Assembly: GCA_033032865.1 (NCBI GenBank)
Contig: JAWHQI010000121.1
Coordinates: 5,394,001-5,458,000 of the forward strand
Reading direction: 5' to 3'
Source of the DNA: Dactylorhiza incarnata
Taxonomy: Eukaryota; Streptophyta; Magnoliopsida; Asparagales; Orchidaceae
Length of the DNA stretch: 64,000 nt
Positions 45,941-56,408 of this stretch are shown here, piece after piece. Under the pieces are notes generated by a model. It was not told where the DNA came from and did no database searches. It saw only the letters and a program-made list of their open reading frames with translations. The position numbers and the translations under genes are program-made. The number at the start of each line of letters is the position of its first letter. The first letter of the stretch is position 1.

Positions 45941-46903
45941 ATTTATGGTAGAGGTGGTATTCCTCTCCTCATTTAACAAGTTAGTTTCATCAAAAGAAAT
46001 CTGCATGGACTCTTCTATCTTAAGAGTAGATTTGGTGTAGACTCTATATGCTTTACTAGAAAGAGAATATCTAAGGAATATGCCTTCAACTGCCTTAGCT
46101 TCAAACTTCCTTAGATATTTCTTATCATTGTTATGCACATAGCATTTACAACCAAAAATCTTAAAATAGCTAACCTTAGGCTTTTTATTCTTGAGTAATT
46201 CAACCCTCAAGTTTATGTATCAGGCTTCTATTCAACACATAATTTGTTGTGTTCACTACCTCTGCCCAAAAAGAGAGTGGCAAATGAGCATCAGCAATAA
46301 GCAATGTAATTGTTGATTCAATTAGTGTTCTATTTTTCCTTTCAGTTACCCCATTTTGTTAAGGAGTTCTAGGAGCAGAGAAACACTGCTTGATCCCTTC
46401 TCTTCCACAGAATTCTCTCATCAGAAGAGACTCAAACTCAGGGCCATGATCACTTCTGATCAATGCAACTACAGTAGAGTACTCACTCTTGATGGACCTG
46501 AGAAAGTCTGTTAGAACATTGAAGGTGTCAGACTTGTTCCTAAGAAAGAACACCCAAGTGAATCTTGAGAAGTCATCTACAATAACTAGAAAATAATTCT
46601 TCCATCCTAAGCTCTGTATAGAAGTAGGTCTAAAAAGATCTAAATGCAGCAAATACAGAATCCTAGGTGAATCACTCTTGGATAAAGATTTAAAACTACT
46701 TCTAGTCTGCTTACCTAACTGACAAGCCCTGCAAAGTCCTTCCTTCTTGTATAAACCAGAAGGCAGTCCTCTGACAAGATTGTCCTTAGAAAGCTTAGAG
46801 ATAGTTCTAAGGTTAATGTGTCCAAGCCTTTTATGCCATAATTCATTTGTCTTACTTATTGAATTAAATAGACAGATGTCTGAATTGGCAGAGTCAAAAT
46901 TGA
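45941..46903 (-). pseudogene. Element F integrase
   Basis: A GAG-pre-integrase/zinc region (LWHKRLGHINLRTISKLSK, CRACQLGK, 46700-46830) is followed by the core (LHLDLFRP, DDFSRFTWVFF, RSDHGPEFES; 46652-46359), a TAA stop just before QNGVTERKNRT, and the C-terminal part (FKIFGCKCYVHNNDKKYLRKFEAKAVEGIFLRYS, 46210-45950). The D, D, E catalytic residues can be placed. The stop near 46357 and a frame change near 46215 inactivate it. Confidence 0.88.
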
Positions 46904-47270
46904 CTAAATAAATATTTCCTTTTCTAATGCCAGATAATACATTAATGTTTTTTTATTGGTAATAAGACATTGGGAAGGGATAAAAGTTACCTGATAACCT
47001 TCATCACATAACTGGCTTATGTTGCTGAGGTTGTGCTTGAGACCCTTGACATATGATACTTCTTTGAAGGTGACTACTCCAACCTTGACTTGTCCATATC
47101 CTTTTGTCTGTCCACAGTTGGAGTCTCCAAAGACAACTTTCTGTCCAAGCTTTGCCTTATAATTTCTTAGGTTGGCCTTATTTCCTATCATATGCTTTGA
47201 GCATCCACTATCCAAGTACCAATATTCCTTTATTTTTGGATAGCTGTGTACTTGCAAAAATAGAAAAATA
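46904..47270 (-). pseudogene. Element F aspartic protease
   Basis: The active-site motif YLDSGCSKHM (D near 47212-47210) is followed by VVFGDSNCGQTKGYGQVKV and VKGLKHNLSNISQLCDEG, the normal Copia protease layout. It shares the frame of gag, separated by one TAG near 47270. Downstream the frame slips in an A-rich run near 46948. Confidence 0.9.
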
Positions 47271-47272
47271 AT

Positions 47273-49321
47273 CTAGTTGTTCTTGACCCAGACTACCTTG
47301 GGTCTTTTTGAATTACCACAAAAATCAGAAATAAAGGATATTTCAGGCTGATCCTTATATCCTTGTGGATGATATCCCCTTGGAGGAATTATCCACTCAG
47401 TAAAAGGATTTTTAGTATATTTAGAATAAGAACTCTTCAGTTTTCCTGTATATTTTTCGTTCAACGAATTTTGCTGAATTCGTCGATCGTCGTTCGATGA
47501 GGTAGAGACCTTGCGTCGAGCGCCGTTAGAATAATAGTTATACTGAAAATCTGTCTTCAGAGTTCGTTGAGCATTGTTCAACGAAGCAGTCTGGTTTCGT
47601 CGAGCACCGTTCGACGAATTCTGTTGGATTTCTTTATTCTTCATATTCTTGCTTGAAATATTCTTATCTACATCTACAACCTCTTTGCTCTTAGCAGAAA
47701 TGAATTTTACAGGTGTAGAGAGCATGTTTTTCTTAATGAGATGTGGCTCACTTGATGATGCACCCAAGCCCAGTTTGCTATTAAATCTAGCATTAACAAT
47801 GTTTGTGATATCCATCAGTTTGATGCTTCTCCCATTGAGGGATTCTTCAAACTTCTTGGCTTCAGACAACTTATTCTCAATGAGAACAATGTGTTCCCTG
47901 GAGGAAGCCAAATCTTTCTTAAGATTGACATTCTCTTCACATATTTGATTCATTTCAGCCAACTTACATCTGAGAGAGATTATTTCCTTCTCAGATTTGA
48001 CTAAGTCTAAGCAAAGAACTTTGAATTCATCTTTGAATTCAATGAAATTGAAATCAAAATTAGAAATTACCTGATCACTGTCAGCTTCAGATTTTTATTC
48101 ATCTGAATTGTGTCCTGAGGCATTGATATCCATCATGCAGAAATTTCTTTCATCTTCATCATCACTGGAGATGGATGTAGAAGCATATTCTGACTCACTG
48201 TTTGAGTCATAAATAGCCATTGGGCATTGGTCCTTCTCATTTGAATTTTCTTCATCTTCAGAAGAGCTGGATGAAGATTCTGATTCAGTTTCACTCCATG
48301 TTTCAGCTACAAATCCTCTTCCCTTCTTTTTGTGTTTGTGGGAGGAAGACTTGTTGGAGTGTCTTTTCTCTTCTTTGTCCTTTTTCTTTTCTTTCTTTTG
48401 GTTCTCTGGACAGTCTGGTAGAATATGTCCAAGTTTCCTGCAGCCATAACAAATAATTTCTTTAGTATTAGCTTTGTCATACCTTGGCTTTTCTTTTGAT
48501 CTGAAGTCCTTCTTTCTGAAGCCCTTCTTAGCCATTTTGTAAAACCTCTTAGCTAGGAGGCTCATGATCTCCTTTTCTCCTGGATCTTTTTCTTCTTCTT
48601 CAGTTGCTTAAAAGGCAATGATCCTTTCATTCTTTGATGTTGGAGATGAAGTGTATTGTTCTGCATCTCTGGATTTGACAAGCTGCTCATAGGATTTGAG
48701 CTTTCCTAGCAGTGTCTCAGTAGTAATCTCATTGAGACTTCTGGCTTCCTTGATAGGCCAGATTCTAGAATCCCATGTGTTGGGGAAGCATATTAGGACC
48801 TTGTCATTGATCTCAGTGATAGAGATCACTTTGTCCAAAGATTTCAGCTCATTTATGATGAGGCTGAGCCTTTTGTACATATCAGCAACTGTTTCAGTGT
48901 CTCCTTTCTTGAAGTTTTCATACTGATAAATAAGGTGTGATCTCCTATCTTTTCTTTCATCAGCAGATCCTTAAACCATATTGATGAGAGAGGTCCATAT
49001 CTCTCTTGCATAGGTGCATTCCACCACTTTCTGAAAAATATCATCTGACATTGTTTGAGCCAGAATATTCATGGCTTTTGCATCAGCACTCATTTGCTTC
49101 TTTTGAGCTTCTGTCCACTCAGGAGGTGGGACAGCAGTGTTGTTTGTTGCTGCATCAGTACTTGTTGATGCTGAGGGAGTAGGAGGTCCTGTCAAAATAA
49201 CATTGAAAATGTCTTCATCAATAGAGTTCATGTATAACCTGATCCTTGCCTTCCATAGTGCAAACTTATTTAGATTGCACATATGAGGTCTTGTGCTTGA
49301 GTACTCTTTTTTTTGTGCCAT
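47273..49321 (-). pseudogene. gag: Element F gag, one frame with three TAA stops
   Basis: The start MAQKKEYSSTRPHMCNLNKF is 100 bp inside the 5' LTR. The capsid is UBN2/DUF4219-like (49321-48608). A CCHC knuckle (CYGCRKLGHILPDC, 48451-48410) lies between basic and serine/acid-rich segments, followed by a coiled coil (48080-47870) and a linker ending PKVVWVKNN. TAA stops lie near 48968, 48605 and 48092. The linker (47620-47455) contains five short repeats such as SNGARR, LNNAQR, SNGARR, SNDDRR and LNEKY, encoded by the same DNA word (TTCGTCGAACG) that forms the LTR array. Confidence 0.9.
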
Positions 49322-49407
49322 GAGTTTTTTGAAAACAAAACTCTAAAATAAATTTAGATCTAATTGATCTTTGTGATTCTGGTGTTAGCCTGTAAAGAAT
49401 CAACTAT

Positions 49408-49419
49408 CCTCTAATACCA
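49408..49419 (-). other. Primer-binding site of element F
   Basis: The minus strand reads TGGTATTAGAGG two bases inside the 5' LTR; it is the initiator tRNA-Met PBS with one transition. Confidence 0.85.
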
Positions 49420-49421
49420 AT

Positions 49422-50722
49422 TGAATTTGTTTTTATAGCGGAATTAAAATACTGATATATATATATATATATGTGTATAGCAAAGTGAATTATAAAACAG
49501 AATAAAACAAATCACACAGCACAGCACAGAAAAGTAAACACAATCACAAAGGACATGAGGATCTATAGTGGTTCCCCAATCAACCTGGGTACATCCACTC
49601 TTCTACCACACTTGGTAGGAATCCACTACAGGTTTTTGCTCAGGTGCCCTGCCACCAAATGGAGTTTTGATCAGGTGCCCAAAACACCAACCACAAGTTT
49701 TTGTTCAGGTGCCCTGCCACCAAAAAGCTAACTTTTTAAGGGAGTTAAAACCCTGTACAAGATGGAAATGAAAGGTTAAGAAGTTCTTCTCTGTCAACAA
49801 TCTGAGAGAAGACTAATGAAAATGTTGATGTAAAGCTCCCCCTGTCTGATAGAAATAGTTGACAGTTGGTGGAGAAGCTTTCACTTGAATAAAATAAATC
49901 TTCTTGATAGCTGATTAATCTGAGAGAATGAGTTCCTCAGATTGTTGTTACTCTTTGAAGATTTGAACTTGCAGCAAGAATCTGAGAGAGTGTTTTGATG
50001 TTCTCAGAGGAATGAAGGTGCTTCTTGAGGAAGAAGATGACTGAATATTTTTAACTGTCTGTACTTCTTCTTCTTCTTTTCTAAAATCGTGTGTAAAGAT
50101 GTTTGTCTCCCTTTTTGTCTCTAATATCTTCCTTCTTTGATAATATATTATGATTTGAATTTCAAATCTTCTAATTTAAGGAATAGAATAATCTGACTTG
50201 AATCCTTCTCGGAACTGCAGCAGCCACCAAGACGATTTTGGCAGGTCCTTTAATTCCTTTGCCGTATAATATTCCTTTTGCATTAAATGCCAACGACTAT
50301 ATTATCTTGGAATAAGAGAATAGAAGGAATATATTAAGGAGAGATAAAATCTTTGTCTTATGTGGAATAGATCCGTCGCTGGATTGATCTGAGAGATGAA
50401 TTCATCGATCTGAGAGTTGAAATAGTCGATCTGAACTTCTGATGCTAATTCGTCGAACGCAGAGCTGAGTTCGTCGACCGCTGAGATGAGAAATTCATCG
50501 ACCGCTGAGACTGGCTGAATAGCTTGATTTCGTCGAACAGAAGTTGGTCGTTCGTCGAACTCAAAAGGGAGTTCGTCGAACGCAGAAACTTAACTTTTTC
50601 CTTAAGTTCTAGCTAACTTAACAGCCTAAAACCTTGACCCTTAGACTATACAATGTGGTCAACTTAGTCCTAGTCAACAGATAGTGATCCTAGCCCAAAT
50701 CAGTAATAAGGTTGTTCCAATA
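49422..50722 (-). repeat. Element F 5' LTR with terminal deletion
   Basis: It matches 39493-40864 but lacks about 62 bp next to its PBS-proximal end, including the whole Sirevirus box, and one 21-bp motif unit near 50590. An AT microsatellite (49457-49472) is longer here. The last dinucleotide CA is now TA. Confidence 0.93.
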
Positions 50723-50789
50723 ACCAGCAGACTATATGGTAGAGTCTTGTTTGTGCGGGGAGCAGGGGAACTTGGTTCCCTATGGATGT

Positions 50790-51547
50790 GGAGTCCCTTG
50801 AAATGGCCAGAGTTTTTATTAGGATTACCCGAACACACTATTGGGAGAGGTCGGAGTCTCCTATTGGGATATAGGAACACTCTGTTAGGAGGGGCTGGAG
50901 TATCCACTTGGGATATCCAAACACTGTATTGGGAGTGCCCGGAGTCTCAGCTTAGGATATTCAATCACTCTATTGGGAAAGTCTGAAGTCTCCGCATGGG
51001 ATATTTGAACACTCTGTTGGGATAGGCCGGAGTCTCAGCTTGGGATATACAACCACTCTGTTGGAAGAGGTCAGAGTCTCCACGTGAGATATCTGAACAC
51101 TCTGTTGGGAGAGACTGGAGTCTCCGCTTGGGAAATCCAAACTCTCTATTGAGAGGGACCGAAGTCTCTGCTTGGGATATCTAATCACTCTGTTGGAAGA
51201 GGATGGAGTCTCCACTTGGGATATCAGAATACTCTGTTGTCAGAGACCGGAGTCTCCGCTTGGGATATCTGAACACTTTGTTGGGAGGGATCAGAGCCTT
51301 CGCTTGGGATATCCGATCACTCAGTTGAAAGAGGTCGGAGTCTCTGCTTGGAATATCCCAACACTCTATTGGGAGAGGCCGAAGTCTCCGTTTGGGATAT
51401 CTGATCACTGTGTTAGAAGAGGATAGAGTCTCCGCTTTGGATATTCGAACACTCTCTTGGAAGAGGTCAAAGTCTCCGCTTGGGATATCCGATCACTCTG
51501 TTGAGAGAGACCGAAGTCTCTACTTGGGATATCCGATCACTCTATTT
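50790..51547. repeat. 44-bp minisatellite, about 16 units
   Basis: The phrase CTTGGGATATCCGA.CACTC recurs at regular 44-bp steps (near 50904, 50950, 50994, 51038 and on to 51523). The consensus also holds GGGAGAGGCCGGAGTCTCCG, which is partly palindromic. The unit is not a multiple of three, so frames through it shift and are not coding. It lies downstream of the Tat-type gag fragment on the minus strand; tandem repeats near the 3' end are common in Tat elements. Confidence 0.93.
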
Positions 51548-51612
51548 ATAGGATCATGAACATGCAGTGAAATTGAAAATGTTACTTGTTATTTGTGCGG
51601 ACGAGAAATAAC

Positions 51613-52160
51613 TCATGGCTTATTACATGGCCAATGAAAACATGAGATATAGGTAGAGATGTCAGATGCTCTGGATGTTCCTTGGACGGAGAACAAGCTT
51701 TCACTCAGGATGGTCATCCTGGGAATTGTCCCCATGTGGGCATATTCTGGACTGACTGGTCTGTAGCTCACACTTTGCATAAATTTCCCAAGGATCCCCA
51801 GAAGAACGAACCGTTCGATTTCTACTTTTAGTTGTGTGCAATACTCTGTGTTATACCCGGGACCTCGGTGATAGTCGCAGTACTTGGATTGGTCCCCCGA
51901 GGTTGGGGTAAGAGCCTCCGACCTCTGAAGAGAGGAGTGGCACAGATGACGAGTAAGACTTCTATCTGAGAGGCATTGAGGAGAGTGAAGGTCTGCTGCT
52001 GGCAGTGCCCCCTGGCTCATCGGGAGTCGTCATGACGCCCGTCGTTCCTCTTAGCTACTAGAGGTTGATCCTGCTCCTTTCTTTTTAGACTACTTTTAAA
52101 TTGTTGTTGATGCACTTCTATTGCTTCATTCGCCGATATTTGGGCCTCGATGTAGTGAAG
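51613..52160 (-). pseudogene. Tat-like Gypsy gag fragment (element I)
   Basis: On the minus strand, LHYIEAQISANEAIEVHQQQFKSSLKRKEQDQP (52155-52060) is followed by TFTLLNASQIEVLLV and, after one frame change, KYCDYHRGPGYNTEYCTQLKVEIERFVLLGILGKF (about 51850-51740). This is the C-terminal part of a Tat gag including its CCHC-like knuckle (C-x-x-x-H...). No polymerase follows; the 44-bp minisatellite does. Fragment only. Confidence 0.75.
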
Positions 52161-52621
52161 CATCTGCACGGTCGGAGCGGCTACGCGGCGGCGGCCGTGT
52201 GGACGATGGTGGGTGGTTTTGGGGTGGTTTCCTCCTTCTCCAATGGCTCTGATTGGGGTACCTATACTTTTATAATCCTCAATTTCTTGTTATTTATTTC
52301 TAATAAATTATTATAAATTTGAAGTGTGATAAAACAATTAATAAAAAAATTATAAATAAATAGATAATTATAAAAAAAATATTTTATCAGTACAAGCGAT
52401 TTGCCAACGTCAAGCTAATACCTCATCAACGTCTAGCAATTCAAAGCCGTTAAATAGTTAACGGTGTTAATTTAGAAATGTATTTGAAATAAAACATAAA
52501 GCTAAGAGAGATATTTGAAGTAAATAAAATTGTAGGAAATATTTAAAATATGGTCCAAAATTAAATGAAAATTTTGTTATATTTAAATAATTAGTTGACA
52601 ATTTTTTAAGAAAGTTCTTAG
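52072..52621. repeat. Duplicated 0.55-kb block, copy 1
   Basis: It is highly similar to 58437-59005. It contains, on the minus strand, the last 90 bp of the Tat gag segment, a GC-rich part (52130-52255) and an AT-rich part. Short plus-strand frames in both copies are conserved only because the whole block is. A MITE inserted at its TTA end. Confidence 0.85.
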
Positions 52622-52818
52622 GCTTCGTTTGGCTCGGCTTATTTGCTCGGGTGAGTTTGGACTAAAACGTCATTATCATAACAAACATTTAATCCTCAAA
52701 ACTAGTTTCTTTTCTTGTTAATGGTAGTAACGTTTGTCATACCAAACATACATTCTATGGCAATGACGTTTTTGTCCAAACTCACCGGAGAAAATAAGCC
52801 GAACCAAACGAAGCCTTA
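52618..52818. mobile_element. MITE 1, Tourist/PIF-Harbinger-like
   Basis: A 195-bp element (52621-52815) has terminal inverted repeats of nearly 40 bp (GGCTTCGTTTGGCTCGGCTT and its inverse) and a TTA target duplication on both sides. There is no coding capacity. Its interior has a second inverted pair (AAACGTCATT/AATGACGTTT). Confidence 0.88.
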
Positions 52819-52819
52819 A

Positions 52820-52994
52820 GGCTGCGTTTGGAGCGGCTTATTTGCTCCGGTGAGGTTGGACAAAATGGTCATTGTCATAACAAAATCTTATGCCCCAAAC
52901 TAGTTTTTTTTTTGTAACGGTTGTAACATTTGTCATATCAAATGTACATTTTATGACAATGACGTTTATGTCCAACCTCACCGGAGCAAATAAG
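52820..52994. mobile_element. MITE 2, related to MITE 1, right end lost
   Basis: It starts GGCTGCGTTTGGAGCGGCTT right after MITE 1 and its TAA. Its interior and the inner part of the inverse repeat (TCCAACCTCACCGGAGCAAA) are present, but the last 17 or so bases of the right terminus are missing at TAAG/TGAAATG. Confidence 0.82.
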
Positions 52995-53196
52995 TGAAAT
53001 GAGAAAAAAATCCATCAAACTTGAAATGAGAAAAAAATCCATCAAAACTGAAATGTTAACCATCACTATGACATTACAAAAGAAATGAAGACAATGGAGG
53101 AGGAATAAAATCAAAATCCCTTACCTATGACCAAGAAGAAGCAATAACGAGAAAACATGGAGGATCCTCAAGAAGGAGACAAAATAGTGAATGAAG
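52995..53196. other. Short spacer, no feature except a direct repeat
   Basis: TGAAATGAGAAAAAAATCCA is repeated twice (52994-53040). Otherwise nothing recognised. Confidence 0.6.
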
Positions 53197-55016
53197 TGTA
53201 ACACCCTCCCTGTTACATAGAATATAGCAGTACGTCCGGTCGGGACCCCACGCCATATTAAATAGACAATGGAACGCTCTACCGAATTAGTTATAAACAG
53301 TTCATATCATGAATCCATTCTCAGCTCACAGAGTTACACAAACGGAAGCAATTATTTTTATTAAGTCAAAACCAGTATATACAAAGTCCACTCTAACCAA
53401 AAGGAATGACAATACAATAAAGTGCTTTTGAAAGTTATTTACATCAAAAGTGGCTTCCAAACATCGGCACGCAGAACGACCACACTTGAAAAATAGTAAA
53501 GAAAAACTTTGGTCTTCGAGGGACAGCACAGCACAGCAGCAGGGGCTTCAGCCCGCTATTTTCCGCTAGTCTCGCCAGGACCTGTACAAATAAATCCACC
53601 AAAATAGTGGGGGAAAACAAGCAACCGGTCAGCTTTAGCTGACCAAGATATAACGACGCCGCCCCTTTCTCGGGACGGTGGTACTCCATCCCTGCAGGCA
53701 AGAGTCAGCAGCATATAACCACATATATTCGCAAACAACACCAGCGTAGGCATCCACAGCCATTCGCTTCGTGCTCTCAAATCACACTTTGGCATACTCC
53801 TCGAGTTACGCCTGCGATCTAAGGATAACATTGACTTAGATAGCTATGAGCTCACACTGTCAGGATTCACCTATGCCTGAGTCGGGTTAGGTTCGCCTGA
53901 TGCCCGCGCTCATACCGTCAGGAGTCACCTATGCCTGACACAGGTACAGTTGCCCCTTGTTACCGCTCCGTACTTGGCACTCAAGGCCAGCGGAATATAC
54001 CCGGTCTCTAGGACCCAGGCGTCACAAACAGCTCACCGGGAGCTACCGCCGGCGCTAGCACTAGCGCCCGGTGCTAGTGACAGAATCCCGTTCTGCCACT
54101 TTTCTGGGAAAACACCTACAGAATCATCGACTTAACTCACTTGGAGCTACCGCCAGCCCTAACGTTAACGTCTGGCGCTAGTAACAGAACTCAGTTCTGC
54201 TAGCAAAATTCGGGTATTACCTGGGAAACACCTCCAGGATATTTTGTTGTACAACACAGTGCACAGGACCCGAACCACAACATATACACAGAGTCTTCTC
54301 CGGAACGTTACACGCAATAAACATCGCCAATCCGGACCAACCTGTCCAGATGGGCTTCACACAGCATGTCTACGTCCGTACTTCCATTCCGGACTCTATA
54401 TGCAATTTATGGGGGAATAACTTCAACCCGCCGGAAGATCCGATCTACTAATTAGTAGAAGTCTTCCAAATCATGCAAATCAAAGGACGCACATGTCCAA
54501 AGACTGGAGAATCGTTACCCTTAGTGCTCGTTTCGGTGCCATGAATCTGAGCTTGATCCGGAGGGAACTTGCTGAACTAGCGTCCTCTCCACGGAATCGC
54601 TGATGGCACAAGCACACAAGACCTTCTTCGCGGATTTGCCTTTGGCACAACGAAAGGCTCACCCTTACTAATCTCCCTCCTCAAACTCTCGGCCATCAGT
54701 TCTCAGTTCAGGAAGACTGAACAGAGAATTCCCAAAGAAATGAGAAGGAGACCTGAAATCAGGGAATACATAAATTCCTCACTACCGCCGGCGCTAGCAC
54801 TAGCGCCCAGCCTAGTGACTTTAGGCGGTGGGGCGGCCACCGCTTTGCGGCTTCAGCCTCTATCCAGAAGCTAACACCTAGCGCTAGTACTACCGCCTAG
54901 CGCTAGCGTTAGCGTTCTCCATGTCGATCAGAGCTACCGTCGGCGTTAGCACTAGCGCTAGCACCCTTGCTTCAAAACTCTTAGAAACTTAAGCACATGA
55001 AAACTGGGGTCTTACA
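53197..55016 (-). repeat. Element G 3' LTR with repeated GCTAGCGC palindromes
   Basis: It runs from TGTAACACCC to GGTCTTACA. Five blocks built from CTACCGCCGGCGCTAGC and ACTAGCGCC words occur at about 54041-54085, 54151-54191, 54782-54820, 54866-54922 and 54931-54972. They match blocks in the LTR of the unrelated Copia element T. Confidence 0.88.
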
Positions 55017-55036
55017 ATTCTCTCCCCCTTAAAAGA
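55017..55036 (-). other. Polypurine tract of element G
   Basis: The minus strand reads TTTTAAGGGGGAGAGAAT directly beside the LTR. Confidence 0.85.
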
Positions 55037-55097
55037 ATTTCATCCAGAAATTCTAACAGTGCAAAAGAACAAAAAGATACAAAATATAACTTGTATC

Positions 55098-56396
55098 TTA
55101 AAGGAACAATTCGGGGAACTCCTCACGCATGGTTTGCTCGTGCTCCCATGTCAGCTCCTCACGACCGCAGTTGTTCCAGCGGACTTTGACCATCTTGATC
55201 AGCTTATTCTGTAGTTGTTTAACATCAGTGTCTTCGATGCAAATAGGCGTGACCATCGTCTTCAACTCCTCATTGACTGGCACCTGATTTGCCATAAGCA
55301 CATGGCTCAGCTCTGGCACAGCTTTCCTCAGCACCGATATGTGAAACACATCGTGCAAACCGCTCAGCTCTGTCGAAAGAGCGAGCCGATAGGCAGCTTC
55401 ACTAACACGTTCCAGTATCTCGAACGGTCGAAGGTATCTCGGACTCAGCTTCTTCAAGCGTTGAATCCTGGATACACCTTTGAACGGCTTGATCTTGAGA
55501 TACACCCAGTCGCCCATGGAGAACTCAAAATTCCTGTGCTTGGCATTGTATTATTTTGCCTGCCTATCCTGAGCCACCAATAATCTCTCCCGGATTGTTC
55601 GAATAGTCAAATTTGCATCTTCGACTTCCTTTTGCTTGAACAACTTCGTCTTGCCCATCTCCACCCAAACCAAGGGGGTACGGCAAGCCCTACCATAGAG
55701 GGCCTCGAAGGGAGCCATCTTTATACTCGCCTGGTAGCTGTTATTATAAGCGAACTCAATCATAAACAAATGATCATCCCACTTCTTACCGAAGTCCAGG
55801 GCGCACATACAAAGCATATCCTCCAACGTCATGTTGGTCCGTTCAGTCTGCCCATCCGTTTGAGGATGGAAGGCAGTGCTAAACTTCAACTTTGTACCCA
55901 ACATATGGTGGATTAGCCTTCAATCATTCGAAGTAAAGCGCCCATCTCGGTCACTGACGATGCTACGGGGCACACCGTGCAATCGTACAATGCTATCAAC
56001 ATAAAGCTTTGCTAACTTTTCTGCTGAATCGTCCCGCCGGTTTGGAATAAAGTGGGCTACCTTCGTCAAGTGATCCACGATCACCCAAATAGCATCATTC
56101 CCACTCTGTGATCTCGGCAAACCGTGCACGAAATCCATAGAAATATCATCAAATTTATGTTCTGGTACTGGAAACGACTTCAGGAACCCACCAGGTTTCT
56201 GACATTCCGCCTTCACAAGTGCGCAAGTTTTGCATTTTGCCACGTATAAGGCGATGTCTTTCTTCAGAACTGGCCACCAAAACAGCTTTTTCATGTCTTG
56301 GTACATCTTTGTGCTCCCCGGGTGAATTGAGTACTTTGTAAAGTGCGCTTCGTACATCAATTCTTCCCGCAATTTGCCCACATTTGGGACGCACAA
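55098..56396 (-). pseudogene. Element G integrase with chromodomain-like C-terminus
   Basis: The zinc-binding part (AHFTKYSIHPG...CKTCALVK), core residues (DDISMDFVHGLP, SDRDGRF, then PQTDGQTERTN with the Glu), FAYNNSYQASIKMAPFEALYGR and the C-terminal GVSRIQRLKKLSPRYLRPFEILERV are all present. The last 55 residues (KLIKMVKVRWNNCGREELTWEHE) look like a chromodomain. Stops lie near 55918 and 55550. In life it would insert the cDNA, with the chromodomain reading chromatin marks. Confidence 0.9.
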
Positions 56397-56408
56397 CCGA
56401 CCGTCTTT

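Larger units (their letters stand above)
39488..50727 (-). mobile_element. Element F: near-complete Sirevirus-like Copia element with accessory ORF
   Basis: The LTRs are 39493-40864 and 49422-50722. The exact duplication ACCAG flanks them at 39488-39492 and 50723-50727. On the minus strand the order is PBS, gag with zinc knuckle, protease, integrase, RT, RNase H, then a long accessory ORF before the PPT. Integrase before RT defines Copia; the extra ORF after pol and the CTAGAGGGGGGGTGAATAG box place it with Sireviruses. About ten nonsense codons and several frameshifts make this copy defective, but all domains are readable, so it died recently. Confidence 0.94.

Noticed and set aside
50790..51547. 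Possible CRISPR array
   Set aside because: The units are contiguous 44-bp copies without unique spacers, in plant retroelement DNA; it is a minisatellite.
52101..52316. Small plus-strand protein conserved in two copies (also 58469-58681)
   Set aside because: The whole 0.55-kb block is duplicated, including non-coding parts, and the minus strand of the same DNA encodes Tat gag.
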